A stretch of DNA of 35,760 nucleotides from Pseudomonadota bacterium (lineage in GTDB: Bacteria; Pseudomonadota; Gammaproteobacteria; Burkholderiales; Sulfuriferulaceae). Under the pieces are notes generated by a model that was given only the letters and a program-made list of their open reading frames with translations, was not told where the DNA came from and made no database searches. The translations under genes and the position numbers were made by a program. The stretch spans positions 1-35,760 of the forward strand of contig JAJXUP010000006.1 in NCBI GenBank assembly GCA_021782795.1, written 5' to 3'. This document shows positions 9,222-18,583 of the stretch, piece by piece (position 1 is the first letter of the stretch; the number at the start of each line of letters is the position of its first letter).

Positions 9222-9818
9222 TCATTGCGGTCCGCTGGCAGAAGGCGGCCGGGGAGTGTCCTGCCCGGGGTGCCGGTCCGGGACAACCATCGGGTGACCG
9301 TAATGACGCATCATCATGCCATGGTGGAATTGCGTTGCATGTTCCAGACGCCAGAACAGATCGAAAATCGTTTTTTGCTTGCGGTCGAGCGTGGCATAGA
9401 AATTCGCAGTGTTCCTTTCGGCAGCCTCCACACTGGCCAGCTGTTTCTGCAGTCCGGCGATTTCGTCGCGCAGGTCGTTTTCCTGGTGTTGCATCAGCGC
9501 GGGCGTATCCAGCGCGTCACTGTTGTCCATGCGCTCGGTCCATTGCTGCAGGTTGTGGCACTCGTCTGTTGACTGTTTGCGCACATCGGAGAGTACGGTC
9601 GCAGACCAGGCATTCCAGGCAGCGAGCTGGTCCGCCCGGATGTCGAGTTTCTGTTTCAGGTCGGCCAGGTGGTCGGTCATCAGGCTGGCGCGGTCTTGCG
9701 TGGCGTAGGGGCAGGCTTCGGATGCGCTGGTGTCGGCGTCGGCCAGGGCCGAAGTGGCGGGCAGCAGCACAAGCAGTGTCATCAGGTGGAAAAGTATGCG
9801 TGGTCTGGATGGAATCAT
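9222..9818 (-). CDS. Spy/CpxP-like (LTXXQ-type) periplasmic protein
   Basis: Signal peptide MIPSRPRILFHLMTLLVLLPATSALA, helical DHLADLKQKLDIRADQLAAWNAWSATV, second helix ATLDRKQKTIFDLFW. Start placed at ATG 9818. Confidence 0.65.
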   Translation of the reverse strand: MIPSRPRILFHLMTLLVLLPATSALADADTSASEACPYATQDRASLMTDHLADLKQKLDIRADQLAAWNAWSATVLSDVRKQSTDECHNLQQWTERMDNSDALDTPALMQHQENDLRDEIAGLQKQLASVEAAERNTANFYATLDRKQKTIFDLFWRLEHATQFHHGMMMRHYGHPMVVPDRHPGQDTPRPPSASGPQ

Positions 9819-10004
9819 GACGCCTCCCGTCGGGTCATTCGCACCGTTTCTTCGTTGTTGAATCCGGAGCAGCAGCGTGTCGGTCATACCGCAGGCAGGG
9901 GGTGCGAAACCGCGCCGGCAGTTGTCGCTGCGCAGTCGCCTGGCCATACGGGGGAGACTGCCAAACGCAGCAAAAGTTCCTTGTCATGCACCATCATACG
10001 CCGC

Positions 10005-11273
10005 TCAGTGCGGGTTTTTCTGCCCATCGGCGGTAAAATAATAGGTGACGTGGGTGCGTGGGTTGAGATACTCGCGTACCGCCGCCGGCAACCTGGCGAG
10101 GCGCAAACCTTTTTCGATTTTCAGTTCCGATTCCGTTCCAAGATTGATGACCAGGGCTTCGTCACGTGGCACCGCAGGGTCATAGACCAGGATTTCCGGC
10201 CGCAATGGGTCGGCGGGGTTGATGGACAGCACGAGTCCGGGCATGGCGTTGTTGAGCTGAACGATGCTGCCGGGCGGGTAGACACCCATTAGCCGGATGA
10301 AGGTGCTGAGCATGTCAGCGTCGAACTGCGTGCGCCGCTGGGCGAACATGCGCGCCAGGGCTTCGGCTGGTGTGCTGGCCTCGGTGATCTGCAGCGGATT
10401 GCACAGGTTGTCATACGTGTTGGCGATGACCAGCGCCCGTGCCAGTGGGGAGATCTGGCCGTTGGACAGCCGGTTCGGATAACCGCTGCCGTCCAGATGT
10501 TCATGATGCTGGGCAATGGCGGTCAGCGCATCTTCGGAGACGCCGATTTTGCGCGCGAATGCCGCCCCGATGACGCAGTGCTGCTCGAGCAGATGCTGTT
10601 CGGGTCGGGTCAGTGGTTCGGTTTTGGCCAGAATTTTGTGCGGCACCTCGCTCTTGCCGATGTCATGCAGCATGGCTGCGATGCCGAGTTGCTGCATGTC
10701 GTCGGCGCCAAGTCCGACAGCGCGACCCAGCATCAGTGACAGTACGGTGACGTTGAGTGAGTGGAAATAGACGTCGTCACCAAGTTTGTTGCCCATGGCG
10801 TGGATCAGCAGGTCGCCATCGCTGAGGATGCTGCCGACCATGCGTTCGACCAGATCGACGGTTGCCTGCAAGGTTTCTTGCGGGCGGGTGTGCAGGTTGC
10901 GGGAAATGTTGCGCACGGTGTCGGCGGTACGCATGAATTCGTATTCTGCGCGGGCGATGCGGTTGCGGATTTCGCGCAGTCGTTCCACACGGGCCAGTCG
11001 CGCGACATGCTGTGCCTGCGCTTCCGGGTCGGGTGCTGGTTCGGGGGCGGGCGCCACTCTGGCCGGTGCGCTGGCGTGCAGCGGTTCAGCGTCGCTGCGC
11101 GCCGGATCGTAGCTGATGCGGGTCAGCCCCATGCGACGCAATGTATCGATCTGGTCCTGGTTTCTGATCTTGAAGTGACTGAACAGGAACGGGTGTTTCA
11201 TCCAGTCCAGGTCAAGATGGACGTACAGCCCGATACTGAGCTGGTCGGGCGAAATGTGCGGATAGTCGGGCAT
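10005..11273 (-). CDS. HD-GYP domain protein (putative c-di-GMP phosphodiesterase) with N-terminal DUF3391-like region
   Basis: AMLHDIGKSEVPHKIL, AQHHEHLDGSGYPNRLSNGQISPLARALVIANTYDNL; N-terminal IGLYVHLDLDWMKHPFLFSHFKI. Confidence 0.9.
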   Translation of the reverse strand: MPDYPHISPDQLSIGLYVHLDLDWMKHPFLFSHFKIRNQDQIDTLRRMGLTRISYDPARSDAEPLHASAPARVAPAPEPAPDPEAQAQHVARLARVERLREIRNRIARAEYEFMRTADTVRNISRNLHTRPQETLQATVDLVERMVGSILSDGDLLIHAMGNKLGDDVYFHSLNVTVLSLMLGRAVGLGADDMQQLGIAAMLHDIGKSEVPHKILAKTEPLTRPEQHLLEQHCVIGAAFARKIGVSEDALTAIAQHHEHLDGSGYPNRLSNGQISPLARALVIANTYDNLCNPLQITEASTPAEALARMFAQRRTQFDADMLSTFIRLMGVYPPGSIVQLNNAMPGLVLSINPADPLRPEILVYDPAVPRDEALVINLGTESELKIEKGLRLARLPAAVREYLNPRTHVTYYFTADGQKNPH

Positions 11274-11372
11274 GGCTGACAGGATAAGGCGGAACCGGGC
11301 AACAGAATGACTGCATGATCACTTATTACCATGTTTGCCAGATCCTTACAAGCGGTTTGTGTCAGCATGAGT

Positions 11373-12242
11373 TCAGGTTTTGCGCCACATGCTGAGCATG
11401 ACCGAGCCGATCACCAGCGCTCCGCCACCGAGCTGGATCAGATTGGGCAGCTGACCCAAGAGGCTGGCCGTGAGCATGGCAAATACCGGAACCAGGTTGA
11501 GGAACAGCGCAGTGCGAGCCGCACCCAGTTCGGCGATGCTGCGGTTCCACAACATGTAGGCGACAACGGTGCCTGCGGTGACCATGAGCGCCAGCGCCAG
11601 GCCGCCTTGCCAGCCAGGCAGCGTGAGCGGCTGGCCGCTGTAGAACGCGGCGCACAGCAGCATGAGGGTGCCGGTGCCCATCAGCAGCGTGGTGTTGATG
11701 AGTGTCGATTCGCGTGGCAGGCGGCGGGTGAGCAGGTTATAGCCTGCCCAGGCCAGGTTGGCGCCCAGCATCAGCCAGTCGCCGCGCACGATGTCCAGTT
11801 GCAGCAACCGGGCCGGGTGGCCGTCAGTGATGACCAGGATGACGCCGGAGAGCGCCAGGGGAATTGAGAACAGCCAGATGGTTGATGGGCGCTCGCCGAG
11901 CAGGAGCGCTGCCAGCAGGGTGGTCAGGAGTGGATTGGTGGCCATGACCAGTGCTGCATTGGTCGAAGACGTCGTTTGCAGCGCGGTGAAGAACAGCAGG
12001 TTGAAGCCGCCGATGCCGAGGGCGCCGGCGAGCAGGTAGACAGGCAGATGCCTGCTTGCCATGGCGAACATGGCGCGCATGTGCCGGAAAGACCACAACA
12101 GCATGATCAGTGTACCAAAACCGAACCGCAGCGAGGCGGCCCACAGCGGAGGGAGGTCATGCAGGATCGGGCCGGCCAGTACAAAATTGGCGCCCCAGAA
12201 CACGGTGGCCAGCAGGGTGCTGAGATATACTCTCGGTATCAT
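11373..12242 (-). CDS. EamA/DMT family transporter
   Basis: About 10 hydrophobic helices; FWGANFVLAGPILHDLPPLWAASLRF and second repeat GTVVAYMLWNRSIAELGAARTALFLNLVPVFAML. Confidence 0.88.
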   Translation of the reverse strand: MIPRVYLSTLLATVFWGANFVLAGPILHDLPPLWAASLRFGFGTLIMLLWSFRHMRAMFAMASRHLPVYLLAGALGIGGFNLLFFTALQTTSSTNAALVMATNPLLTTLLAALLLGERPSTIWLFSIPLALSGVILVITDGHPARLLQLDIVRGDWLMLGANLAWAGYNLLTRRLPRESTLINTTLLMGTGTLMLLCAAFYSGQPLTLPGWQGGLALALMVTAGTVVAYMLWNRSIAELGAARTALFLNLVPVFAMLTASLLGQLPNLIQLGGGALVIGSVMLSMWRKT

Positions 12243-12337
12243 CGGTCGTCAGTCCGGTATACAAGGAGTCAGCAGTCTAGTGGGTATGCGGTCATGGGGC
12301 AAACCAGTCTTTCTGAATGCCGGAGCAAGAAAATCTG

Positions 12338-13231
12338 ATGGTACGTAGCCTGCCTTCGCTCAATGCGTTGCGTGCGTTCGAAGCGGTTGCCCGCCTGGGG
12401 TCGATTGCGCGCGCGGCAGACGAACTGCACGTGACGCCTGCTGCCGTGAGCCAGTTGGTCCGGCAGCTCGAGGACTACCTGGGGGTGAGTCTGATGCAGC
12501 GCGGCCGCAGGCTGGTGTTGAGCGAGCAGGCGCGAGCCGCGCTCCCCTGGCTGAGCCGGGGGTTTGATCACATGCATCTGGCGGTCGAACACATGCGTCC
12601 GCGACGGGAGGATAGTACGCTGGTGGTGACCGTGCCGCCGGAGTTTGCCGCGCGCTGGCTGGTGCAGCGACTGGAAGATTTCAGCCGCCAGTTCCCCGAA
12701 ATAGAACTGCGTGTGCAGCCGACCCGCCGGCTGGTCGATTTCACCAGCGAGTCGGTCGATGTTGCGATCCGTTTCGGCAGCGGCGAATTTCCCGGCCTGT
12801 TTAGCGAATTGCTGATGCCGGAATCGATCGTGCTGGTGGCCACCCCGGAGCTGGCTGCCACGATTGGCGCACCGGCGGATCTGCCCGGCTGCACGCTGCT
12901 GTACGATGATGCCGAGACCTGGGATCCGTTGTTTCCCGACTGGCAGCAATGGCTGGCCGCGCAGGGTGTTTCTGCCGGGGAGATGCTGCGCATTCGTCAT
13001 CTCGGTACGGTCGGGCTGGTGATTCAGGCCGCCACCAGCGGGCTGGGTGTGGCACTGATGTGGCGCACGCTGGTGCTGGACGAATTGCGTCGCGGCAGTC
13101 TGGTGCAGCTGTTTGGTCTGGAGATGCCGAGCGGTCGGGCCTACCATCTGGTCGTGCCCGAGCCGCGTCTTGCACTGGCCAAAGTCGGCGCGTTCAGGCG
13201 TTGGTTGCGGACGCAGTCGGATGGCGGTTGA
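12338..13231 (+). CDS. LysR family transcriptional regulator (GcvA-like)
   Basis: LPSLNALRAFEAVARLGSIARAADELHVTPAAVSQLVRQLEDYLGVSLMQR HTH, followed by a substrate-binding domain. Divergent from the EamA gene. Confidence 0.92.
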   Translation: MVRSLPSLNALRAFEAVARLGSIARAADELHVTPAAVSQLVRQLEDYLGVSLMQRGRRLVLSEQARAALPWLSRGFDHMHLAVEHMRPRREDSTLVVTVPPEFAARWLVQRLEDFSRQFPEIELRVQPTRRLVDFTSESVDVAIRFGSGEFPGLFSELLMPESIVLVATPELAATIGAPADLPGCTLLYDDAETWDPLFPDWQQWLAAQGVSAGEMLRIRHLGTVGLVIQAATSGLGVALMWRTLVLDELRRGSLVQLFGLEMPSGRAYHLVVPEPRLALAKVGAFRRWLRTQSDGG

Positions 13232-13257
13232 CGTGACAGGGTACGGCTGATTACAAT
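13228..13257 (+). promoter_or_regulatory. Candidate sigma70 promoter for grxD
   Basis: TTGACG - 18 bp - TACAAT, about 40 nt before ATG 13300. Confidence 0.6.
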
Positions 13258-13299
13258 ACCCGATGGTTTTTGTCGAATATTTTTGTTTTTGGAGCGGTC

Positions 13300-13611
13300 A
13301 TGAGCATACAGGACACCATTCGCGAGCAGGTTACCAGTCACAAGGTCGTACTGTACATGAAGGGTACACCACAGTTTCCGCAATGCGGTTTTTCCGCCAA
13401 TGCCATCCAGCTGCTCAAGGCGGCGGGCGTGAAGGATCTGTTTACTGTCAACGTGCTGATGGAACCCGAAATTCGCCAGGGTATCAAGGAATATGCCAAC
13501 TGGCCGACCATTCCACAGCTGTACGTCAACGGCGAGTTCGTCGGTGGCTCGGATATCATGAAGGAAATGTTCGAAAGCGGCGAGCTGCAATCCATGGTCG
13601 CCGCTGCCTGA
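13300..13611 (+). CDS. grxD: Monothiol glutaredoxin (Grx4 family)
   Basis: VVLYMKGTPQFPQCGFSANAIQLL (CGFS), WPTIPQLYVNGEFVGGSDI. Confidence 0.95.
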   Translation: MSIQDTIREQVTSHKVVLYMKGTPQFPQCGFSANAIQLLKAAGVKDLFTVNVLMEPEIRQGIKEYANWPTIPQLYVNGEFVGGSDIMKEMFESGELQSMVAAA

Positions 13612-13625
13612 GCCTGGACGTGCGA

Positions 13626-13652
13626 CGTCCGTCCGTATCTGTCTGACGGACG
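13626..13652. other. Hairpin between convergent grxD and cphA
   Basis: Perfect 8-bp inverted repeat CGTCCGTC-cgtatctgtct-GACGGACG; no clear T-run on either side. Confidence 0.45.
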
Positions 13653-13715
13653 CGGGGTCGTGCGCGGCCTGTCAGGCGGATCGGTGCGGAGACCGTCCAC
13701 GCCTGGTCAGGACGT

Positions 13716-16310
13716 CTACGCCGCCGGGCTGGCCGTTTCGGCCTGTTGCGCGACCCGGGCGGCGATGTGCGCCAGCGCCTCGTCCACCTGATCGATCAGG
13801 ATCAGGCACAGATCGCCGGGTTCAAGTCCGGCAAGTGCCAGATCGATGGCGTTGAATTCCCCCTGTATTTCATCGATCTGCCGGGTCCGCTGCGCGCCGG
13901 TCAGGCCCTCGCGCAGCAGTCCAAGCACCTCGCCGTCGGCGCGACCGCGTTGACACTGGTCTTCATACAGAATCACCCGGTCGAAGGCGGCGCCGAGAAT
14001 CGCGGTCTGCTGGCGCAGGTCTTCGTCGCGCCGGTCACCCGCGCCGCTGATGACCACGCTGCGGCGTTTGGCTGGCAACGCGGAGATCGCATCGACCAGT
14101 GCCAGGATGGCGTCCGGATTGTGCCCATAGTCGGCGATCAGCGTTGCATCGCGATATTCGAACAGGTTGAAGCGGCCCGGCGCCGTCGCGGCATCGTTGA
14201 TGAAGCTCGCCAGTCCGCGCTCGATGGTGCCGTGGTCGAGCCCGAGCGCCCAGGCGGCACCGATCGCGGCCATGACATTTTCGACCTGGAACGGAATGCT
14301 GCCATTGCGCGTGAGCGGAATGTTATCGAGTGCAAAGCGCAGCACCCGTCGTCCCTTGCGGGCGACCAGATCGCCGCCGTCGCGGTAAATCACTCCATGG
14401 CCCTGTGCCGAGTGGGTGACGACAAGCGGATGCAACCTGTCCTGGGCGAAGAAAATGACCTTGCCGGGGCAGGCCGTGGCCATCTTGGCCACCATCGGAT
14501 CAGCGGCATTGAGTACCGCTGTGCCGCTGGCAGCGACATTTTCCACGATGACGCGCTTGACGACCGCCAGTTCGTCGATGGTGTGGATGTAGTTGAGCCC
14601 GAGGTGGTCGCCGATGCCAATGTTGGTGACGATGGCGACATCGCACTGGTCGAACGCCAGCCCTTCGCGCAGGATGCCACCGCGTGCGGTTTCCAGCACG
14701 GCGGCTTCGACCTGCGGGTGGGCAAGCACATTGCGGGCGCTCTTCGGACCACTGCAGTCACCGGTGTCGATGCGGCGATCGTCGATGTAGACACCATCGG
14801 AATTGGTCATGCCGGTGCGCCAGCCATTATGACGCAGCAGATGGGCGGTGAGTCTGACGGTGGTGGTCTTGCCGTTGGTGCCTGCTACGGCGACCAGCGG
14901 GATGCGCCCGGTGCGTCCGGGTGGGAACAGCATGTCGATGATGGCGACGCCGACGTCACGGGGCTTGCCGAACGACGGCGCCAGGTGCATGCGCAGGCCG
15001 GGCGCGGCATTGACTTCGACGATACCGCCGCCTTGCATTTCCAGGGGAAGGTGTACGCTGTTGCACAGGATGTCGACGCCGCAGATGTCGAGTCCGACCA
15101 TGCGCGCGGCATCGACAGCCCGTGCAGCCAGCGCCGGATGGACATCATCCGTGACATCGGTGGCTGAGCCGCCCGTGCTCAGGTTAGCGTTGTTGCGCAG
15201 CAGCACCAGCGCACCTTTGGCGGGCACGCTTTCCGGGGTGTAGCCCTGTTTGGACAAGGTGGCCAGCGCAATTTCGTCGAGGCGGATCTTGCTCAGTGAC
15301 GTGGCGTGGCCTTCGCTGCGCCGGCTGTCACGGTTCACTTCTTCCACCAGCCCGGCGATGCTGGTTTCGCCGTCACCATATACGTGTGGCGGATCGCGCC
15401 GCGCGGCGGCAACCAGTCTGTCACCGACCACCAGCAGTCGGAAATCGTGGCCGGTGATATAACGTTCGACCAGAACCGGCGTGCCGACCCGGGCTGCGGC
15501 GTGCCATGCGGCCATGATCTGCTCGCGTGATTCGAGGTTGACGGCGACGCCGCGACCCTGGTTGCCATATTGCGGCTTGACCGCTACTGCGCTGCCTATT
15601 TCCTGCGCGGCGCGCCAGGCATCTTCGGCATCATGCACGGGTCGGCCGACGGGGACTGGAACGCCGATAGCGTGCAGCAGACGCTTGGTCAGTTCCTTGT
15701 CCTGGGCGATGGCTTCGGCAACCGCGCTGGTCTGGTCGGTCTCGGCGGCCAGAATGCGGCGGCTGTGACTGCCCCAGCCAAATTGCACCATGCTGCCTTC
15801 GGTGAGGCGCCGCCAGGGGATGCCACGACGTATGGCTGCATCGACGATCGCACCCGTACTTGGGCCAAGCCGGATGTCTTCGTCAATCGTGCGCAGTTCG
15901 GCCAGCGCTGCTACGGCGTCGAAGGCCGTGTCGGCTGCTGCTGCGTGGCACAGTTCGAGCGCCAGTTCGAGTGCACGGCGGCCGACAGCTTCTTCACTGT
16001 AGGCGAACACCACCTGATAGACGCCGCTGTCGAGCGTGGCCGTGGTGCGGCTGAAGGTCACCGGACAACCGGCAAATGCCTGCAGCGAAAGCGCGGCCAC
16101 TTCAAGGGCATGCGCCATGGGGATATGGTGACTGCCGCCTTGCGGTTGCAGTGAAGGCATCTGCGGAAAGCGCGCGCGCAGCGCCGGCTCGAAACCGGGA
16201 AGTCGCGTCAGGTCGGTTTCTGTCTCGTCGCAATGAATGACGGTTTCGATGGATGTGTGCCGGCTCCACAGGTTGGGGCCGCGCAACGCACGGATGCGGG
16301 AAACATGCAT
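13716..16310 (-). CDS. cphA: Cyanophycin synthetase (canonical, ATP-grasp + Mur ligase-like)
   Basis: MHVSRIRALRGPNLWSRHTSIET N-terminus; ATP-grasp VAVKPQYGNQGRGVAVNLESREQI; Mur-like AVAGTNGKTTTVRLTAHLL; complete C-terminus with DYGHNPDAILALVDAISALPAKRRSVVISGAGDRRDED. Confidence 0.95.
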   Translation of the reverse strand: MHVSRIRALRGPNLWSRHTSIETVIHCDETETDLTRLPGFEPALRARFPQMPSLQPQGGSHHIPMAHALEVAALSLQAFAGCPVTFSRTTATLDSGVYQVVFAYSEEAVGRRALELALELCHAAAADTAFDAVAALAELRTIDEDIRLGPSTGAIVDAAIRRGIPWRRLTEGSMVQFGWGSHSRRILAAETDQTSAVAEAIAQDKELTKRLLHAIGVPVPVGRPVHDAEDAWRAAQEIGSAVAVKPQYGNQGRGVAVNLESREQIMAAWHAAARVGTPVLVERYITGHDFRLLVVGDRLVAAARRDPPHVYGDGETSIAGLVEEVNRDSRRSEGHATSLSKIRLDEIALATLSKQGYTPESVPAKGALVLLRNNANLSTGGSATDVTDDVHPALAARAVDAARMVGLDICGVDILCNSVHLPLEMQGGGIVEVNAAPGLRMHLAPSFGKPRDVGVAIIDMLFPPGRTGRIPLVAVAGTNGKTTTVRLTAHLLRHNGWRTGMTNSDGVYIDDRRIDTGDCSGPKSARNVLAHPQVEAAVLETARGGILREGLAFDQCDVAIVTNIGIGDHLGLNYIHTIDELAVVKRVIVENVAASGTAVLNAADPMVAKMATACPGKVIFFAQDRLHPLVVTHSAQGHGVIYRDGGDLVARKGRRVLRFALDNIPLTRNGSIPFQVENVMAAIGAAWALGLDHGTIERGLASFINDAATAPGRFNLFEYRDATLIADYGHNPDAILALVDAISALPAKRRSVVISGAGDRRDEDLRQQTAILGAAFDRVILYEDQCQRGRADGEVLGLLREGLTGAQRTRQIDEIQGEFNAIDLALAGLEPGDLCLILIDQVDEALAHIAARVAQQAETASPAA

Positions 16311-16316
16311 GTCGGA

Positions 16317-18497
16317 TTATCCTTGGTTGTCGTTCCAGGCCGTCAGCCCCGCCAGAATCAGTTCCGGTTCGACGCCAAGCGCCCACACGGCGGCGATGCC
16401 AGCCAGCGCCTGGGTCAGGCTCAGGGTATGCGGCAGCAGGGCAGTGGCCAGCAAGGCGGTTGACTGTCCGGCATTGTCCAGCATGACGGCAGCGTCCTGT
16501 ACGTAGACGGCGCGTCCGGCATTGTGCAGGTGCTGGTGTAGGGCTTCCTGATCGTGGCGGGCGGAAAACAGTATCGTCTCGCCGTCGCATAGCGACATCA
16601 GCTGCGGGGTTTCCGGGCTGGCGGCATCGAGCACGGCCGCGCCGTGCGGCAATACCACATCGATCAGTGTGCGGTAGATCATGAAACGCCGCTCCGGCGT
16701 GGTCATGGCGTAGGCAGAGAAATCTTCCTGCGGGTGCAGGTCGGTCAGTACCGCAACCTGGCAGCGGTCGAATGCAAGTCCATGCTGCAGCAGGTCGTGA
16801 AAGCCGGTTTCGCCTACGGCGCAGCTGACTCCGGGGTTGAGCAGCAGTTTATGCATCCCCTGCCAGCCCGAGGCGTCGCCGATTTCGATCTGGCGCTGGT
16901 CGAGGAACAATCCTTGCCGCGATGCCAGGCCGACCTGCTTGCGACCGATCTGTAGCAGACCGGCGATGAGCCGGGCAGTACCGCTGCGGCCGCTGCCGGC
17001 GGTGGCGACGATGGGGATGCGACCCGTGCGGCCCTGAGGAAACAGATGTTCGACAATGGCGGCGCCGACCGGTCGTGGCTGACCTTCAGCGGGTTTCAGG
17101 TGCATCAACAGGCCGGGCCCGGCATTGACTTCCACGATGGCACCGCGCTGCTCGTGCAGCGGTCGGGAAATGTCGTCTGCGACGAGATCGATGCCGGCAA
17201 TGTCCAGTCCGACCACCTGTGCTGCCAGCACCACCAGCTCGGCCGTATCGGGGTGCACCTGGTCGGTGACGTCGATGGCGACATTGCCGATGCGTTGCAC
17301 GATGACCTTGCGCCCCGCTGGCGGGATGTCGTCGGCGATGAATCCCTGGCGTTCCAGTTCGATCCGGCAGGCAGAATCGACGTGAACCTGGTTGAGCGGG
17401 TGGGCTTCGGTATCGCCTCGGCGCGGATCGGTATTGATCTGCGATCCGATCAGCTGACGTATCGTGCTGTGGCCGTCACCCGTGACAGTGGCGATCTCGC
17501 CGCGTGCCGCAGCGACCATGCGATCCCCAACCACCAGCAGGCGGTGTTCCTGACCGCTGATGTGTCGCTCCACGAGCACGTCGCTGTCTTCTTCCGCGGC
17601 GACTGCCCACGCGGTTTCGATTTCCTTGCGCGTCATGAGATTAACGAATACGGCGCGACCATGATTGCCACTCAACGGCTTGATCACCACTGGCAAGCCG
17701 ATATCCTGGGCCAGTTCCCAGACGGTGGCAGTATCGTGCGCCAGTTCTCCTTCCGGCACAGGAACACCGCACTGCCGCAGCAATTCCTTGGTCAGTGCCT
17801 TGTCGCGCGAGATGGTCTCGGCAATGGCGCTGGTGCGATCGGTTTCGGCGGTCCAGATGCGGCGCTGCGCCTGGCCATGGCCCAGTTGCACCAGATTGCC
17901 GCGCGTGAGGCGGATGGCCGGGATATCGCGGTCGTCAGCTGCATCTACGATGCTGTTCGTGCTCGGGCCGAGCAGGAATGACTCGGCCAGGTCAGTCAGC
18001 TCTTCAACCGCAGCAGCCACATCGAACGGGGCAGCACGCATTGCGGCCAGCACCAGTTCGCGGCCGAGATCGAGTGCGCGGCGGGTGACATCTTCGTGGA
18101 AAGCGCGCACCACGACCTTGTACACGCCGCGTTCATCCATCTCGCGCGCGCGACCGAAGCCGGCGGGCATGCCTGCCATGGCCTGCAGTTCAAGCGTGAC
18201 GTGTTCGAGAATATGTGCCGGCCATGTGCCTTCGTGCAGGCGTTGCAGGAAGCCGCCGCGTACGCCGGGGCTGCAATGGTGCTCGATCAGTCCCGGCAGC
18301 CACTGGGCAAGGCGTTCGGCGTAGCCCGGAATGCGGTGCGAAGGCCAGTCTTCCAGCACACCGATATCGACCCATGCCTCAAGGACCGGCCGATAGGTCC
18401 AGATGTTGGGACCTTGCAGGGAAATGATACGCAGAAAGCGAATATCCGCGTCTGCGGGAAAGTCAGCCGGTTGATTCGGAATGCAGGAATGTTGCAT
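16317..18497 (-). CDS. Second cyanophycin synthetase homolog (CphA'-like) with degenerate Mur-ligase P-loop and short C-terminus
   Basis: ISLQGPNIWTYRPVLEAWVDIG; ATP-grasp PVVIKPLSGNHGRAVFVNLMTRKEI; GRIPIVATAGSGRSGTARLIAGLL where the other copy has AGTNGKTTTVRL. Stops near the point corresponding to SFINDAATAPGRF of the other copy. Confidence 0.88.
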   Translation of the reverse strand: MQHSCIPNQPADFPADADIRFLRIISLQGPNIWTYRPVLEAWVDIGVLEDWPSHRIPGYAERLAQWLPGLIEHHCSPGVRGGFLQRLHEGTWPAHILEHVTLELQAMAGMPAGFGRAREMDERGVYKVVVRAFHEDVTRRALDLGRELVLAAMRAAPFDVAAAVEELTDLAESFLLGPSTNSIVDAADDRDIPAIRLTRGNLVQLGHGQAQRRIWTAETDRTSAIAETISRDKALTKELLRQCGVPVPEGELAHDTATVWELAQDIGLPVVIKPLSGNHGRAVFVNLMTRKEIETAWAVAAEEDSDVLVERHISGQEHRLLVVGDRMVAAARGEIATVTGDGHSTIRQLIGSQINTDPRRGDTEAHPLNQVHVDSACRIELERQGFIADDIPPAGRKVIVQRIGNVAIDVTDQVHPDTAELVVLAAQVVGLDIAGIDLVADDISRPLHEQRGAIVEVNAGPGLLMHLKPAEGQPRPVGAAIVEHLFPQGRTGRIPIVATAGSGRSGTARLIAGLLQIGRKQVGLASRQGLFLDQRQIEIGDASGWQGMHKLLLNPGVSCAVGETGFHDLLQHGLAFDRCQVAVLTDLHPQEDFSAYAMTTPERRFMIYRTLIDVVLPHGAAVLDAASPETPQLMSLCDGETILFSARHDQEALHQHLHNAGRAVYVQDAAVMLDNAGQSTALLATALLPHTLSLTQALAGIAAVWALGVEPELILAGLTAWNDNQG

Positions 18498-18556
18498 GGA
18501 GTATGTCAGTGTCGGGTCAGTTTATGCTGTACTCAATCATAACGCACCAGTAGAAT

Positions 18557-18580
18557 TCAGGTTTACCTGATTGCCTGATT
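18557..18580. promoter_or_regulatory. Candidate operator in the divergent intergenic region
   Basis: Inverted repeat TCAGGT-TT-ACCTGA (18557-18570) overlapping direct repeats CCTGATT (18566-18572, 18574-18580). Confidence 0.35.
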
Positions 18581-18583
18581 TTA

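Noticed and set aside
12243-12337. GGTAT repeats in the EamA/LysR divergent gap as a LysR operator
   Set aside because: No clean T-N11-A dyad that I could define with confidence; autoregulation is plausible but not supported by a specific site.
13746-15167. 473-aa plus-strand ORF opposite cphA, and similar ones at 15570-16154 and 17046-17981
   Set aside because: They mirror the coding phase of the synthetase genes; composition typical of antisense frames.
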